Of a stretch of 64,000 nt of DNA, positions 42,230 to 53,735 are shown in pieces. Source of the DNA: Puccinia triticina (taxonomy: Eukaryota > Basidiomycota > Pucciniomycetes > Pucciniales > Pucciniaceae); the NCBI RefSeq assembly GCF_026914185.1, contig NC_070558.1, positions 2,170,001-2,234,000 on the forward strand. The letters are read 5' to 3'. The notes under the pieces were generated by a model. The model saw only the letters and a program-made list of their open reading frames with translations, did no database searches and was not told the origin of the DNA. Within the stretch, counting starts at the first letter, position 1. The number at the start of each line of letters is the position of its first letter. The translations under genes and the position numbers were made by a program.

Positions 42230-45200
42230 TCACAGAACATTCTTGCTTTTTGGCACAGGCACCAATGATTTCAAAGCTTTGCCGGCCTCCTCAAAATCGC
42301 CGCTGAGAGGAACCTGTTCCCGCAGCCACATCATACTGCTCACGCAGTGAGACATGGTTGATGGGAGTAAGCCACCCCTCCTACTGCTGCAGACGTTGGA
42401 AGCAGCAGAGAACAGTCTTTCTACTGCACATGAGCTCCCAGATACCCCCAAATACGCGCGTGCCATCCGAGAGAGAGTTGGATAGGTGGTGCAGTGGTCT
42501 CTCCACCACCTCAATGGAGAGGCCTTATTGTTGATTGACTTGCTAGTGAAGGAAAGTTTGGCTTTGAGGAAAGCTTCAATTTCGTCGTCCTGCGCAGTTG
42601 ATTTCTGGGTTATACGTGATGCAAGTCGAGCCATGAGAGAGTCTGGCTCCGCCGCTGCTGGGTTTTCAATGGGTGCGATCTCAGATGGTTCATCTGAAGC
42701 TGATCCAACAACTGGTTTGGCCTTGTAGTCCAGGAAACGGCGGTTCAGTAGTGCAAGGCACTCCTTGACTTCCCTACTTTCAACTCCAAATACGAGCTCG
42801 AAGATATGCATACGGTAGCATGGATGAATAATGGTGGCAATGAGCAGTGTCTCACACTGAATAGCTTCGTTCAAGTACTTCTCAACTCGCGCCTGCATGG
42901 CATGGTACATCGGATACAGTGGATCCGTCTCTTGCGCGCGATCTATCTTCCCAGTGAGCTGCTCCTTAAGCTCCAAGTATTTGGGGATGACGTGCGCTCC
43001 GGTGGCCTGATTGCCCTCCATTTGAGCTGTGAGTTGTACAAAAACCTGTTAATGTTGGTCAGTGAGAGTGCAATGAATCATCTCATGTAGTGAATAACAC
43101 ACCTCAAGCTTGCGACTCAACTTGTCAATCAAGTACCAATCTTGAGGAGAAAAAAGGACATTGTTGAATACACCAGTCTGGTCCTGTCCTTGATCTTCCT
43201 TGAGGAGTTTGTCTATAACTTCTCGAGCTTCGATTGCCTTCTTGTGGCTTTTGTATTTTACATTCCAGCGAATGCCGTAACCGGCAATCAACGGTGCAAC
43301 CTTTGCACCCAACTTCTCGGCCATGCAATTGAAACTTGCTCGCTGAGCTGCAGAGCGGGTGATTTGTTTAATTACAACGTCCAGCTTAGTTGTGAGCTCG
43401 TGAAGTTTGGTAGTGTTAACATGTTTTGCTGATTTGTTTGATGTGACTGGTTCTTTGTCTGAATCAACGTCAGGAGCCATTTTAGTGTTGAGAGCTGAAG
43501 CTGGCGCCGTGTTGGTATCAGAGAGCTCATCATCTGCGTTTCCGTAGTCACTTTGAGAAGCACAATCATCATCCAACGGAGTTTCAATGGTCTTTGGGTC
43601 TGAAGAAACCCCTGAGGCTGAGCTAGTTGGGGTTACAGCCGCATCCTCGTCTTCCTCTACAAGTCTCCCTAGAACGGGGAAAAAGCCGAGTACTGACTCC
43701 TTGGCTTTTGCTGGAGGCAGTGTTTTCAGCGAGAGAGATGCCAAGCCAGCATTTACTATCAATGCCAGCTTGTGACAGAAGCACCGGATGTGCATAGTCA
43801 TCGGATCCCATCTGTCCGTCTCCGGTGGCTCATTATCGTAAATTAAACTGTACATCTTGCTAGCCATAGTATTATTGTTAGAACCGGAGTCCGTAGTCTG
43901 CGCCAACATCTTCCGGAAAAGTTTTTTCTTTGCAAGGAGGCTTGCGATTGGACGCGCGAGTAAATGTCCCAGATGTTTCCATGGAATCATCTTGAGAGTT
44001 AAGTGGCGGACCGTGTACTCCCAGTCTGAATTGATGTAAGCCACCGAGGCCCCAATGAATGCAAATCAATTCCCCTTTGTTGTCCATACATCATGGATGA
44101 GGGTGAACTTGGTGTCAAGGTTCTGCAAAATGAAATGTTAGTATCAAAAAACAAAAAAACATAACAAAGAAACCACGGCGTACATTCAACTCGTCAAATA
44201 CATTCTTTTTGAGCATCAAGTAGAGTTTTTTTGACTCATCAGCGGACCATCTTTGGGCATACAAAACAGCCTTGTGGTTTGCATACTGGAAAGCCGCGCG
44301 AAGGTAAGGATCCTCAATCCGAGTCCACGGGAGGGCCTGGCGGATCTGCCAAATCATGATGAGTTGATTGAGAACTCGATTGACAAACGCTGGCTTGGTC
44401 TGAAGAAACCCGCTGATGACAGTTTTTTTACTATCACCACCACCATTGGCTTCGGCAAGATTGCGTTCAGCTACTGAGGGAGGCAATTTGGCACCGCTAG
44501 CCTTTGCTTTATCTTGGTTGGGGCACCCGCGGCTTCTGTTCTCCGACTGTGTTGAACCATCACAATGGACCTTTAAATTCGAGGTCGATGTCTTGTGCGC
44601 ACGACAGATATTTTCACACCATTTACATTTGTAGTTGATCTGTGTGTTGGGTTTGTCTCCTTTTTTCCAATAAGGTTCTTCAAAGAATTCAAAGATTGTA
44701 TCAAACTCCTGTTCCTTTTTTTTCTTAGCTTCCCTAGGCTGGATTTCAATCAAGTTGTCGCTTTCCTGACTATAGTCATAGTCTTGCCCGTTCGCGTTGG
44801 CCTAATCAAAAGATAGAATAATTACCATCAAGAAACATCCAATCAGTATCCATCAAATTTAAGCATCTCAAGTGCTTATATGCGCACTTTTTTCGGATGA
44901 TTTCTTTGACTTGGTCTTCTTTTTTCTAACAATAGCGGGAACCTGAGCTGCTTCAGTTGCGGAGGACTCGTCCTCTATGATCCGTTTTTTCTTGGCCCTT
45001 GATTTGGCTGGAGCGGCGGACCGAGCAGATTCTGAAGAAGGAGCGGCCGGAGCTTTGGCGGTTTTGCTCAAGCTGACACGGGAGTCGGGAGCTGTGGCAA
45101 CCATGTTTGGTTCCACAACTGCGGATGAAGCTCTGGTCGAGCGGCGGGGTTGAGATTGGTCGGTCGCATATCCACTGGCAATGGCGTCCGGATCTTGAGT

Positions 45201-45230
45201 GCCCTTCTGTGGCGGGTTTTTTGATGGCAT
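42230..45230 (-). pseudogene. hAT transposase, BED zinc finger and hATC domain, one nonsense codon
   Basis: The product would cut and paste the element by binding its terminal repeats. Exon 1 from the ATG at 45230 encodes a Lys-rich, nuclear-signal-like N-terminus. Exon 2 (about 44802-44184) carries a BED-type finger (YKCKWCENICRAHK, then LKVHC). Exon 3 is 44122-43103 and exon 4 is 43045-42230. Introns 2 and 3 (61 and 57 nt) splice cleanly in phase. Exon 3 starts with DTKFTLIHDVWTTKGN followed by an in-frame TGA (44066-44068) where Arg (CGA) is expected, then FAFIGASVAYINSDWEYTV. Exon 4 ends in the hATC dimerisation domain (RWWRDHCTTYPTLSRMARAY, SSCAVERLFSAASNV). I could not phase the exon 1-2 junction. 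Apart from the TGA it looks intact. Confidence 0.85.
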
Positions 45231-45376
45231 TTTTTAATTGGTAGGTTACTGCCGAACAAGTTATTTCAAAGAAATAATATTTGATTGACTGGAATGGAAA
45301 GTCTGGCGAACTGGAAGCAGCAAGAAAGAGGGAACAGCCCTGTTGTGTCAAAAAAAAAACCCAGGGGTGAACACAG

Positions 45377-45412
45377 TTGTACTGTCGGATTTCGCGAAAT
45401 CCGACAGTACAA
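45377..45412. repeat. Perfect 36-bp palindrome upstream of the transposase
   Basis: The half-site is TTGTACTGTCGGATTTCG followed by its complement. It lies about 150-180 bp upstream of the transposase ATG. The core is shared with 13019-13048. Confidence 0.8.
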
Positions 45413-48240
45413 ATGTATTGGTCCTGCGCCCCTGTGGTATCAAACAAATTAGTACGAGACCTTGCGCAGGGGTTCAAACACGTTAACAGTCGTTACTGCG
45501 CGTTAGGTGGCGCTACGTTAGCAAGAACTAAGAAATACAACAATTATTATTCGCTACGTTAAAGAACAGTAAGGAATCTAGTCGTTACAGATAGCGATAA
45601 CAACGGTCCTCCATAACGAAAGTAGTTGCGATAAGAAATTACGCTCAATAACGTAACGTATCGTAACTACCCGGTGTTGTTATCAGACTGTAGCTGCTAC
45701 ATTTGGGGTTTTGTGGTCAGAAAAGGTACAAAATGAAACTTTGGGGGCTTTTGAACATTTTGGTAACCATATTGCAGAAGGATTCCCACGCTGGGATGAG
45801 ATGTAGTGGCAGAAACACCAAGAAACTACCAAAGTAGTGATATTTGGGAACTGATCAGACTGTAGCTGCTAAATTTGGAGGTTTTGTGGTCAGTAAAGGT
45901 AAATAATGAATCTTTGGGGGCCTGTCAACATTATGGTAACAATCTGGCGGAAGGATTCCCTCACTGGGATGAGATATAGTGGCAGAAACACCAAGAAACT
46001 ACCAAGGTAGTGATATTTGGGAACTGATCAGACTGTCGCTACTACATTTGGGGGTTTTGTGGTCAATAAAGGTACATACTGAATCTTTGGGGGCTTTTAG
46101 AAAAATTGGTAACCATCTGGCAGAAGGATTCCCACACTGGGATGAGATATAGTTGCAGAAACACCAAGAAACTACCAAGGTAGTGATATTTGGGAACTGA
46201 TCAGACTGTAGCTGCTACATTTGGGGGTTTTGTGGTCCTTAAAGGTACATAATAAATCTTTGGGGGCTTCCAAACATTTTGGTAACCACATGGCAGAAGG
46301 ATTACCATGCTGGGATGAACAATAGTGGCAGAAACACCAAGAAACTACCAAAGTAGTGATATGCGGGAACTGATAAGTCTGTAGCTGCCACATTTGAGGG
46401 TTTTGTGGTCAGTACAGGTACATAATGAATCTTTTGGAGCTTTTCAACATTTTGATAACCATATGGCAGAAAAATTCCCACCCTGGGATGAGATATAGTG
46501 GCAGAAACACCAAGAAGCTACCAAAGTAGTGATATTCGGGAACTTATAAGACTGTACCTGCCACATTTGGGGGTTTTGTGGTCAGTGAAGGTACATACTG
46601 AAACTTTGTGGGCTTTTTAAAATTTTGGTAACCATCTGGCAGAAGGATTCCCACGCTGGGATAAGATATAGTGGCAGAAACACCAAGAAACTACCAAGGT
46701 AGTGATATTTGGGAACTGATCAGACTGTAGCTGCTACATTTGGGGTTTTTGTGGTCAGTAAAGGTACATAATGAATCTTTGGTGGCTTTTTAAAACTATG
46801 GTAACCATATGGCAAAGGGATCCCCACGCTGGGATGAGATATAGTGGCAGAAACACCAAGAAACTACCAAAGTAGTGGTTTTTGGGAATTGATAAGACTG
46901 TAGCTGCCACATTTGGGGTTTTTGTGGTCAGTAAAGGTACATACTGCAACGCTGTGGGCTTTTTATCATTTTGGTAACCATCTGGAAGAATGATTCCCCT
47001 GCTGGGATGAGATATAGTGGCAGAAACACCAAGAAGCTACCATAGTAGTGATATTTGGGAACTGATCAGATTGTAGCTGCTACACTTGGCCGTTTTTTGA
47101 TCAGTAAAGGTACATAATGAATCTTTGGGGGCTTGTAAACAATTTGGTAACCATAGGCAGAAGGATCCCCACGCTGGGATGAGATATAGTGGCAGAAACA
47201 CCAAGAAACTACCAAAGTAGTGATATTTGGGAACTGATCAGACTGTCGCTGCTACATTTGGGGGTTTTTGGTCATTAAAGGTACATAATGAATCTTTGGG
47301 GTCTTTTCAACACTATGGTAACAATATCTTGGAAGAATTCCCACGCTGGGGAAGAGATATAGTGGAAGAAACACCAAGAAACTACCAAAGTAGTGATATT
47401 TGGAAACTGATCAGATTGTAGCTGCTGCATAATGGATGTGACCCCAAACACAATATTTCTAGCTTTTATATGCCAAACAATTGTCCGATGAAATTTTATG
47501 TGGAAATATTCCTTATTAATCTGTGGTTGACCACAAAAGTAGATAAAAAAAAAGAACCTGACAAAAATATGCTCAACCATGGTAAACTAATTTCCAAAAG
47601 GCCTTCTATGCATGTAGCACTTCAAGTATGATGTGCAATATCTTCAGGAAGTTCAACCAAACAAATTAAAAATGTGTGCAGGATGGTATCATGAGAGAGG
47701 TCAGGGGTCAATGTTTCTCCTTTTTTGAAAAAAAGTAGATTTGGAGACTTCTGATAACATCAATTGTTGAAGTAAAAAAAAAAAAAAAATTGAGACCCCT
47801 CAGCCACTCTGGATTAATCCTAAAACTTGCAATGTATTTTTTTCATGAAGGATTGAATGGTGTATGTAGAAATTTATGAATGTTATCAGACAAAAAAAAG
47901 ATTCCTGTGGCTTGAAGCAAATACAGGGGGAAGGGGGGAGATTATAGAAGAGTATTAAGGAGACATGGAACACAGACAAAGGTATCAAGAGGAATAAAAA
48001 AAATGATCAACATAAATTGATCAATATACGACATCACAAATTCATCCATCTTGGTAGTGTCATTGGGAGTGTCAAGTCCCCTCGATGACCGGCACAGACC
48101 GGTCATTGAGAGGGTTGTATACTCTCAATGGCCAGTCTGTACTGGCCATTAAGTGTCAAGTCCCCTCGATGACCAGCACAGACCGGTCATCAAGAGGTTG
48201 TACATATCTCTTCAATGACCGGTATCCAGGGCGTTGTATA

Positions 48241-49130
48241 TACAGCTATATCAGAAAAGTTTGCGGTCCCTCCCGTTTTTTTTTTTCTTTTCTTTTTTTC
48301 CGCTTCCCCCACTCCCCGAATTTTGTTTCACCCACTGAAGATCCTCGGGGAACAGTGGCTCCCCCGCCTGCTATATCCAATCGGCCCAGCTAGTCACACC
48401 TCAACCATCTCCGCATCGTCGAAACGCTCATCAAAACCATTGAATACCACAAAATATTGGACAAAACATGGCAGAAAGTTTTTCTTCCTTTTCCCTCCGT
48501 TGTGTGACTGATTGGGTTGTCTGCCAATATTAATATTCTTTTGGGTTCCTAGACTACTTCAGCCAACAAAATAGTGACTGTCACTGGATCAAAGCCGCAT
48601 TTGAGGAAGATTGCCACTCCAAAAAACCATTGGAATCTGGAGAAAACACCTTTCAACATTGGTCCAAATTTGTAGAACACAGCTCCGTCCAACAGCGCTC
48701 GTTTTTCACATTGACCAATCCTGTCCCTCCTTTTACAACCCCAGGGGCCGGGTTCGGGCGGCCTGTTGGACACCCGACCCAATCGTCAACCCTACTTATG
48801 CTGACAAGGAGCAAAAAAAAAATCAGAAATGTTGTTCTATGAAAAGTGTACAAAAAAGAAAGTGAAAACAGGCATAAAAAATCCATTCTTGGTGCACCAG
48901 ATTCAGAATGGGGAGGTATGGTATAAGTCCCTCCTGATGGAGGCTTGCTTTGCAAGTTCAGCCTGACCCCCGGGGGCCCAAAGTCTTGAGGGAATTTGTT
49001 AAGTTTTTGTTGGATTCCAGGTCCCAATGGAGCCTCACCCAGTTCCGCCAGCCAGGGCATCACCGTAGGTCACCTGCACCTGCCAACATACCAGTTGTTC
49101 CCAGTTGTTCCACACCAACCAAGCAGGCAT
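48241..49130 (+). other. Region with unassigned exon-like remnants
   Basis: 48397-48480 can be read as RIVETLIKTIEYHKILDKTW. 48552-48700, after a CCTAG acceptor-like site, as DCHWIKAAFEEDCHSKKPL and ENTFQHWSKFVEH. These look like coding sequence but do not join in phase and I do not recognise them. A T-rich pyrimidine tract precedes them (48275-48300). A TAAGTCCCTCC motif lies at 48923. Confidence 0.3.
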
Positions 49131-50690
49131 GAAGTGTATTCAAAGGAGAGGCTCACCTCCAATGTCACATCATTGGTCCCACAGACTCAAGTTTCTCTTG
49201 TAAAAAAAGTATATTTTTCTTGAAGATGATTTAAAGTGTAGTTTTTGGTTTAAAAGAAAACAGACTTGTAGCCTGCTATCTCAGCTTTCATTCCTTGTTT
49301 TTTTAGCTTATTGCCCCTCATAATTACTAGCCCAATCCACATAATCTGACTGGTTCTGAAGGGGTCTTCCAGGCATTTGGAGCTCAAAATTTGAAATTAC
49401 CTGAACTTGTGCAGGCTCAAAGGGGGCAAATTGGTCACAGCAACCCATGTAACAACATTTACAGGATGTTTCTTGCCAGGGGGGATGGATATTGAGAAGC
49501 TTGAAATGGGTGAAATATTCATCCCCCTGGCAAGAATCATCCTGTAAATGTTGCTACATGGTGGGTTTCTGTAACTAATCCGCCTCCTTTGAGCCCGCGC
49601 AAGCTCAGGGAATTTCAAATTTTGAGCTCAAAAATGCCTGGAAGACCCCTTCAGAACCACTCAGAGTAGGTGAATTCTAGCCTAACTAAGCCTCTCAAAC
49701 GGAGGAGGGCACCCCCCGTGCCGCAGGGACTCTCTGTAGGAGAGGCTTATGACTAATGTCGTAAATTTGGCCTGAGAGTTCTGGGCTTTTGTTTTTCAAC
49801 ACTTTTCTTTTCTTTCACCCCTCACACAACAAAAACCATCCCAGACCAGGTGAAGCAGTGAAGGGCATGAATAGCCAAACATCTTGGCTTCCAGATCCTG
49901 TCCTCAAAGTGAAAATGGGTCACATGAGCTGGATTGGGCAAGACATCTTAACAAGAGCCTGGTTGATGGGGGATTCCTCACATGCCATATGCTTTCAGCC
50001 ATAACTTTGGGTAAATGTGGTAGTATGCATTTCCAGTGTGCATATTACCACTTGCCAAAAGTTTGGTTGACATTATAATGTAAGCCACCCATAAGTATAT
50101 GTCAAGCTAATATACATACATGCATAACGTACAGGTTGACAAACCTTCAAAACCAAAAGTTTGACAAAGTGTGGAAAGAGAAGGGTTGGGCCCTCATGGA
50201 TGGGTGTAGCATCAAAAGATGGGGATTAACCAGAGGATTCTCATGGTCCAAAAGGCATCCAAAAGGCCCTTTGGTAACAGGGTCAAAATTGAAATGGCAC
50301 AAAACCCCCACCAAAAGGCCTCAAACCCTCGGGCCAAAAAGTGGAAATTAGTCCCAAGTCCCTCCTTCAGAGGTTGCACTTTGCACCAGCCCAGGCTATA
50401 CCAGGGCTCTCTGATGTTGGGGACTTGTGTTAAGTTAGAGGAGAATTGGGCTAGTAATTATGAGGGGCAGTAAGCTAAAAAAACAAGGAATGAAAGCTGA
50501 GATAGCAGGCTTATACAAGTCTGTCTGCTCTGGGTTGTTTTTTCTTGAAAACCACAAACTACACTTAAATCATTTGCATAAAATATATACTGTTTTTTAC
50601 AAGAAATACTCAAGTCTGTAAGACCAATGGTGTGACATTGATGATTGGAGGTAAGCATCTCCAAAGGAGAGACTTAGTTAAGCTTGGCCG
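49130..50690. repeat. Nested palindromic element
   Basis: Outer inverted arms at about 49140-49340 and 50440-50680 share, for example, AGCTGAGATAGCAGGC and its complement and ATTACTAGCCCAAT. Just inside the left arm, 49348-49665 is a second palindrome with ends GGTTCTGAAGGGGTCTTCCA and its complement, centred near 49500. A hairpin with AAGCCTCTC...GAGAGGCTTATG lies at 49685-49755 and an AAGTCCCTCC hairpin at 50353-50432. No coding content. Confidence 0.65.
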
Positions 50691-51440
50691 GAGAACTGGT
50701 GGACCGCTGAGTCACCTGTGTCCCCTCTGAATATGACATAAGGGTCCAGTAGGGATGAAAGTGGGTTGGGTCGACCTGGCAGGTACCCAACCCGTGTCGG
50801 GTCTGGGGCCGGGTTCAGGTTGGCCTTTGTCTCAAAAATCAATTTTTGAACCAACCCGCCTCAGACCCGCTAGATTTTTGGGTCGGGTTTGGGCAGCCAT
50901 TTTGGCTGTCGGGTCGACCCGCCAACCCAATTAGAGAACCGCACAGCAGGCGGGTACCCATGTAACAACCAGTGGCCCCGCGCTCCCAGGCTAAATCAAT
51001 TGCGCCGTGCTCCCATTGGGCCGCCAATAACTAGTTCTTGGGGCCGTCAGCACTGAATTTACCTACTCAGGCTCTCAGCTACCAGCCTGTTACTGCACGA
51101 CTTCACTTTTCTCATCCACATGCACATCCCGCTCTGATATTATTTACAAACAGCTGTCCATGGGTAGGCAGATGTGTGGGGGCCTACAATTACAACTCCT
51201 GTCAGTCTACAAGAGTTAGCTCTTTTGCTCCAAACCAAACTGATGGGCCAATCACAGTTTTGAATTTCCTGCAATGGTTGTTCATGTAATTTGTCATGGG
51301 CTTTAAATGTGCAAGCTGAGAGGCATGGAGGAAGGGGGCCAAGGCAAGGGAGGGATGGCAAAGTTGGTGGAAAGTGCAGCACGGGAGGTGCTTTCAGCAG
51401 CAATAATCACAGGGGTGTTTGCGCTGTTTATCAGCTTGCT
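50691..51440. other. Non-coding, with a GGGTCGACC palindromic repeat
   Basis: At 50745-50935 GGGTTGGGTCGACCTGGC faces GTCGGGTCGACCCGCCAACC in inverted orientation, a short MITE-like foldback. The remainder shows no recognisable feature. Confidence 0.4.
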
Positions 51441-51670
51441 GTTGGTTACCCGTTTACATCTGCTCATCCACCGCCTTAGTGGAGCAGAGAGAATGAATAC
51501 AAATGATATTATCAATGAGTATGCTAAGAGAGGAAATACAAGGTATATATATATGTAGATACAAGGGTCCGACCATAGGAAGTGTAGTCAAGTCTTATGT
51601 AATAGTGTGTGAATACTATTACATAGTAGTATGGGGTAATCTACTTCGTTAGGATTACACTATGCTACAA
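51441..51670 (-). repeat. Probable 3' LTR of the second Copia
   Basis: The minus strand starts TGTTGTAGCATAGTG directly after a polypurine run (GTGGGGGGG), the expected PPT-LTR junction. The far border (TGTTGGTTACC on the plus strand) is a guess, since the 5' LTR is not in the window. Confidence 0.5.
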
Positions 51671-51729
51671 CACCCCCCCACTCGACGGAGCTTCGCCTAA
51701 CACTACTTTCAATTGTGCCGCGTGTAACG

Positions 51730-52183
51730 TAAGGATCGCCAAGTGAACCCAGGTACCCGCGGCGGGTGCGGGTACCGCCGCTGTTTTTTAGCAATTCTGG
51801 ACACCCGCGGGCGGGTACCGCGGGTGCTTTTCGCGGGTACCGCGGATACTTGCAGGGAAGAAATGTGCCTTCTTGATGACCAATGTGTGCCTGTCATCGA
51901 GAGGGAGGTGTGCCTTCTTGATGACCGGTGTGTGCCGGTCATCCAGGGGGTTGTGTAGCCCTCTCGATGACCAGCACCAACCGGTCATTGAGGGCCTCAA
52001 GAGGTGCTGCGGCACCTTGATCCAAAATAAAGTGGCGGGTGTTGACCACGGGTACCCGGGTACCTGGGGTTTTTTTCGCCAAATTCCAACACCCGCACCC
52101 GCACCCGGCACCCGCGGCCGGGTACCCGCCGTAAGGCCGCGGGTGCTGGGTACCGCCAAACGGGTATCACTTGGCGATCCTTA
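51730..52183. mobile_element. MITE with 8-bp target duplication in Copia RNase H end
   Basis: 454 bp, inverted ends TAAGGATCGCCAAGTG, duplications GTGTAACG (51722-51729 and 52184-52191), typical of a hAT-derived MITE. The interior is GGTACCCGCGG-type palindromic DNA and includes a block of TTCTTGATGACC...GGTCATC repeats (51867-52000) seen elsewhere in the window. Confidence 0.85.
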
Positions 52184-53475
52184 GTGTAACGTTGGAGCCA
52201 AGTTCTTAGTTAGGATGTTGGCGAATTGAGACTTGGTGTCCACCCAGTGCAGCCTTATCTGCTTTCTGTAGTACGCCTGATTACTGATGTAGAAGTCTTT
52301 CTTGGTGTGCCATGTGCGTTTGTTAGACCCATCATTTGTCCCGATTTTGATGGCCGCTTGGTTATCACAGAAGACGTCCGCCACAAATTTGTCGCCTGTC
52401 AGATCGCACAGAAGATGTCAAATACACAGTGCCTCCCGTACACCTATCCCCATCGCCATGTACTCAGCGTGTGCGGTAGAGCTGGCAAAACTTGCAAGCC
52501 GCTTAGACATCCACGCTACCGGGCAACCATGGCAGAAAATGATCATACCATGTGATGATCTCGAGAACTCACCCCCCCAATTCGCGTCCACATAGCATGA
52601 CAGAACCGGTGATGTTTTGTCTGGCTTGATGTAGAGTGGCTGTTGACGCGTTGTACTGAGATAGGCGATCAAGTGCATCAAAAATTTCCAGTGTGCGTTG
52701 AGGGATTGGAGGAGAAACGCACTAAGAAGTTGACCGCAAAAGCAATATCAGGTCGTGTAGCGACTGCTAGATAATTCAACGATCCAACAATACAAAAATA
52801 AGTGTTTGCATCCACACCAATTGGGTCACTGTTCGTTTCTGGGAGCGACTCATTTGGGAAAGGGGTTTTAGCCGTGGTGACACCGTCCCAACGTTCCCCA
52901 AGGACTTTATTCATGAGGCTGGGCTGCATCAGGATGAAACCAGAATTGTACCTCTGAATTGACAGCCCGACTATGTTGTCCAGGCCAGCCGCCCACTTAA
53001 TCTTGATGGATCCCTCCAGCTTCTCTTGTAGCTCCATCAATTGTTCTTCACTCGGGGCAGTAATGATTCCGTCATCCACGTGAATCCAGATTGCGCCGCC
53101 TCTTGTCGCTCCCAATCGACAGCAGACACTAGTGTCATACTGTGAAGCTGTGTAACCAAGACTTGAAAGTAGAGAAGACAAATGTTGCCACCAGCATCGT
53201 GCCGCCTGTCGCGTACCATACAATGCTTTGTTCAACTTGCACGCGAATCCTTTAGGAACCTCCAAACCTTTTGGAGCTTCGACCCAGATCTCCTTGTCAA
53301 TTGGCGAATTGAGATACGCCGCCACGAAGTTGAATGAGTGTACCGGCCAGTTGTTGGGGGCCGCAATCGTAAGAATGAGTCTCATTGAGATGAAGTTTGC
53401 TGTAGGCGCAAATGTACTGCCATAATGTTTGCCTTCTACCTGTGAGTATCCTTTTGCCACATGCCGGGCTTTGTA

Positions 53476-53735
53476 ACAAATGCATTCTGTCAGGTTGTGG
53501 TTCTGCTACTCTTAGCTTTATCATACCTGCTGGTGTCACTCATTCATGACCTGTCATTTACAGGTCTTACCCTCAATTAGGAATCTTCATGTGACACCAG
53601 TGGATGTTCTTTCACCCGTCTGCAGCCATTCATATCCAAGCGTCCTTAGTACAGTGGTTAGTACACTTGACATGGATATAAGAGACATGGTTTCAACTCC
53701 CATAGGACACATAATATTTTATGGAGTTTCACACA
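53476..53735 (+). mobile_element. Short insertion with a tRNA-like head (SINE candidate)
   Basis: About 255 bp interrupts Copia between CVK and the RT motif AKGYSQVEG. 53642-53708 resembles a tRNA: TTAGTACAGTGGTTAG fits box A, GGTTTCAACTCC fits box B, and GTCCT pairs with AGGAC at the ends. It could be a tRNA-derived SINE or a tRNA pseudogene. The anticodon stem is poor, so a functional tRNA is unlikely. Confidence 0.4.

Larger units (their letters stand above)
41974..45679 (-). mobile_element. hAT DNA transposon
   Basis: 3,706 bp with 13-bp perfect terminal inverted repeats CAACACCGGGTAG and 7-bp duplications TTATCAG (41967-41973 and 45680-45686). The target is a unit of the surrounding array. 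Ends are rich in CGTTA/TAACG runs. Carries one transposase gene on the minus strand. Confidence 0.92.
41390..47430 (-). repeat. Right tandem array of the giant foldback (interrupted by hAT)
   Basis: Same unit as the left array in reverse orientation (GATCAGACTGTAGCTGCTAC, CAGAAACACCAAGAAACTACC). About three units before and eleven after the hAT element. Period about 173 bp. Confidence 0.85.
37570..48240. mobile_element. Giant foldback element built from head-to-head tandem arrays
   Basis: The left flank (37740-38340) and right flank (47430-48060) are inverted copies of about 600 bp. Inside, both arms are tandem arrays of the same unit of about 173-178 bp, in plus orientation on the left and minus on the right, meeting near 41375-41400. 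Outside, both ends carry TCAATGACCAGT/ACTGGTCATTGA palindromic arrays (37570-37735 and 48061-48235). A hAT element (41974-45679) and a small foldback (38933-39390) are inserted. Without them the structure is about 6.5 kb. No transposase of its own is visible. Confidence 0.75.
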
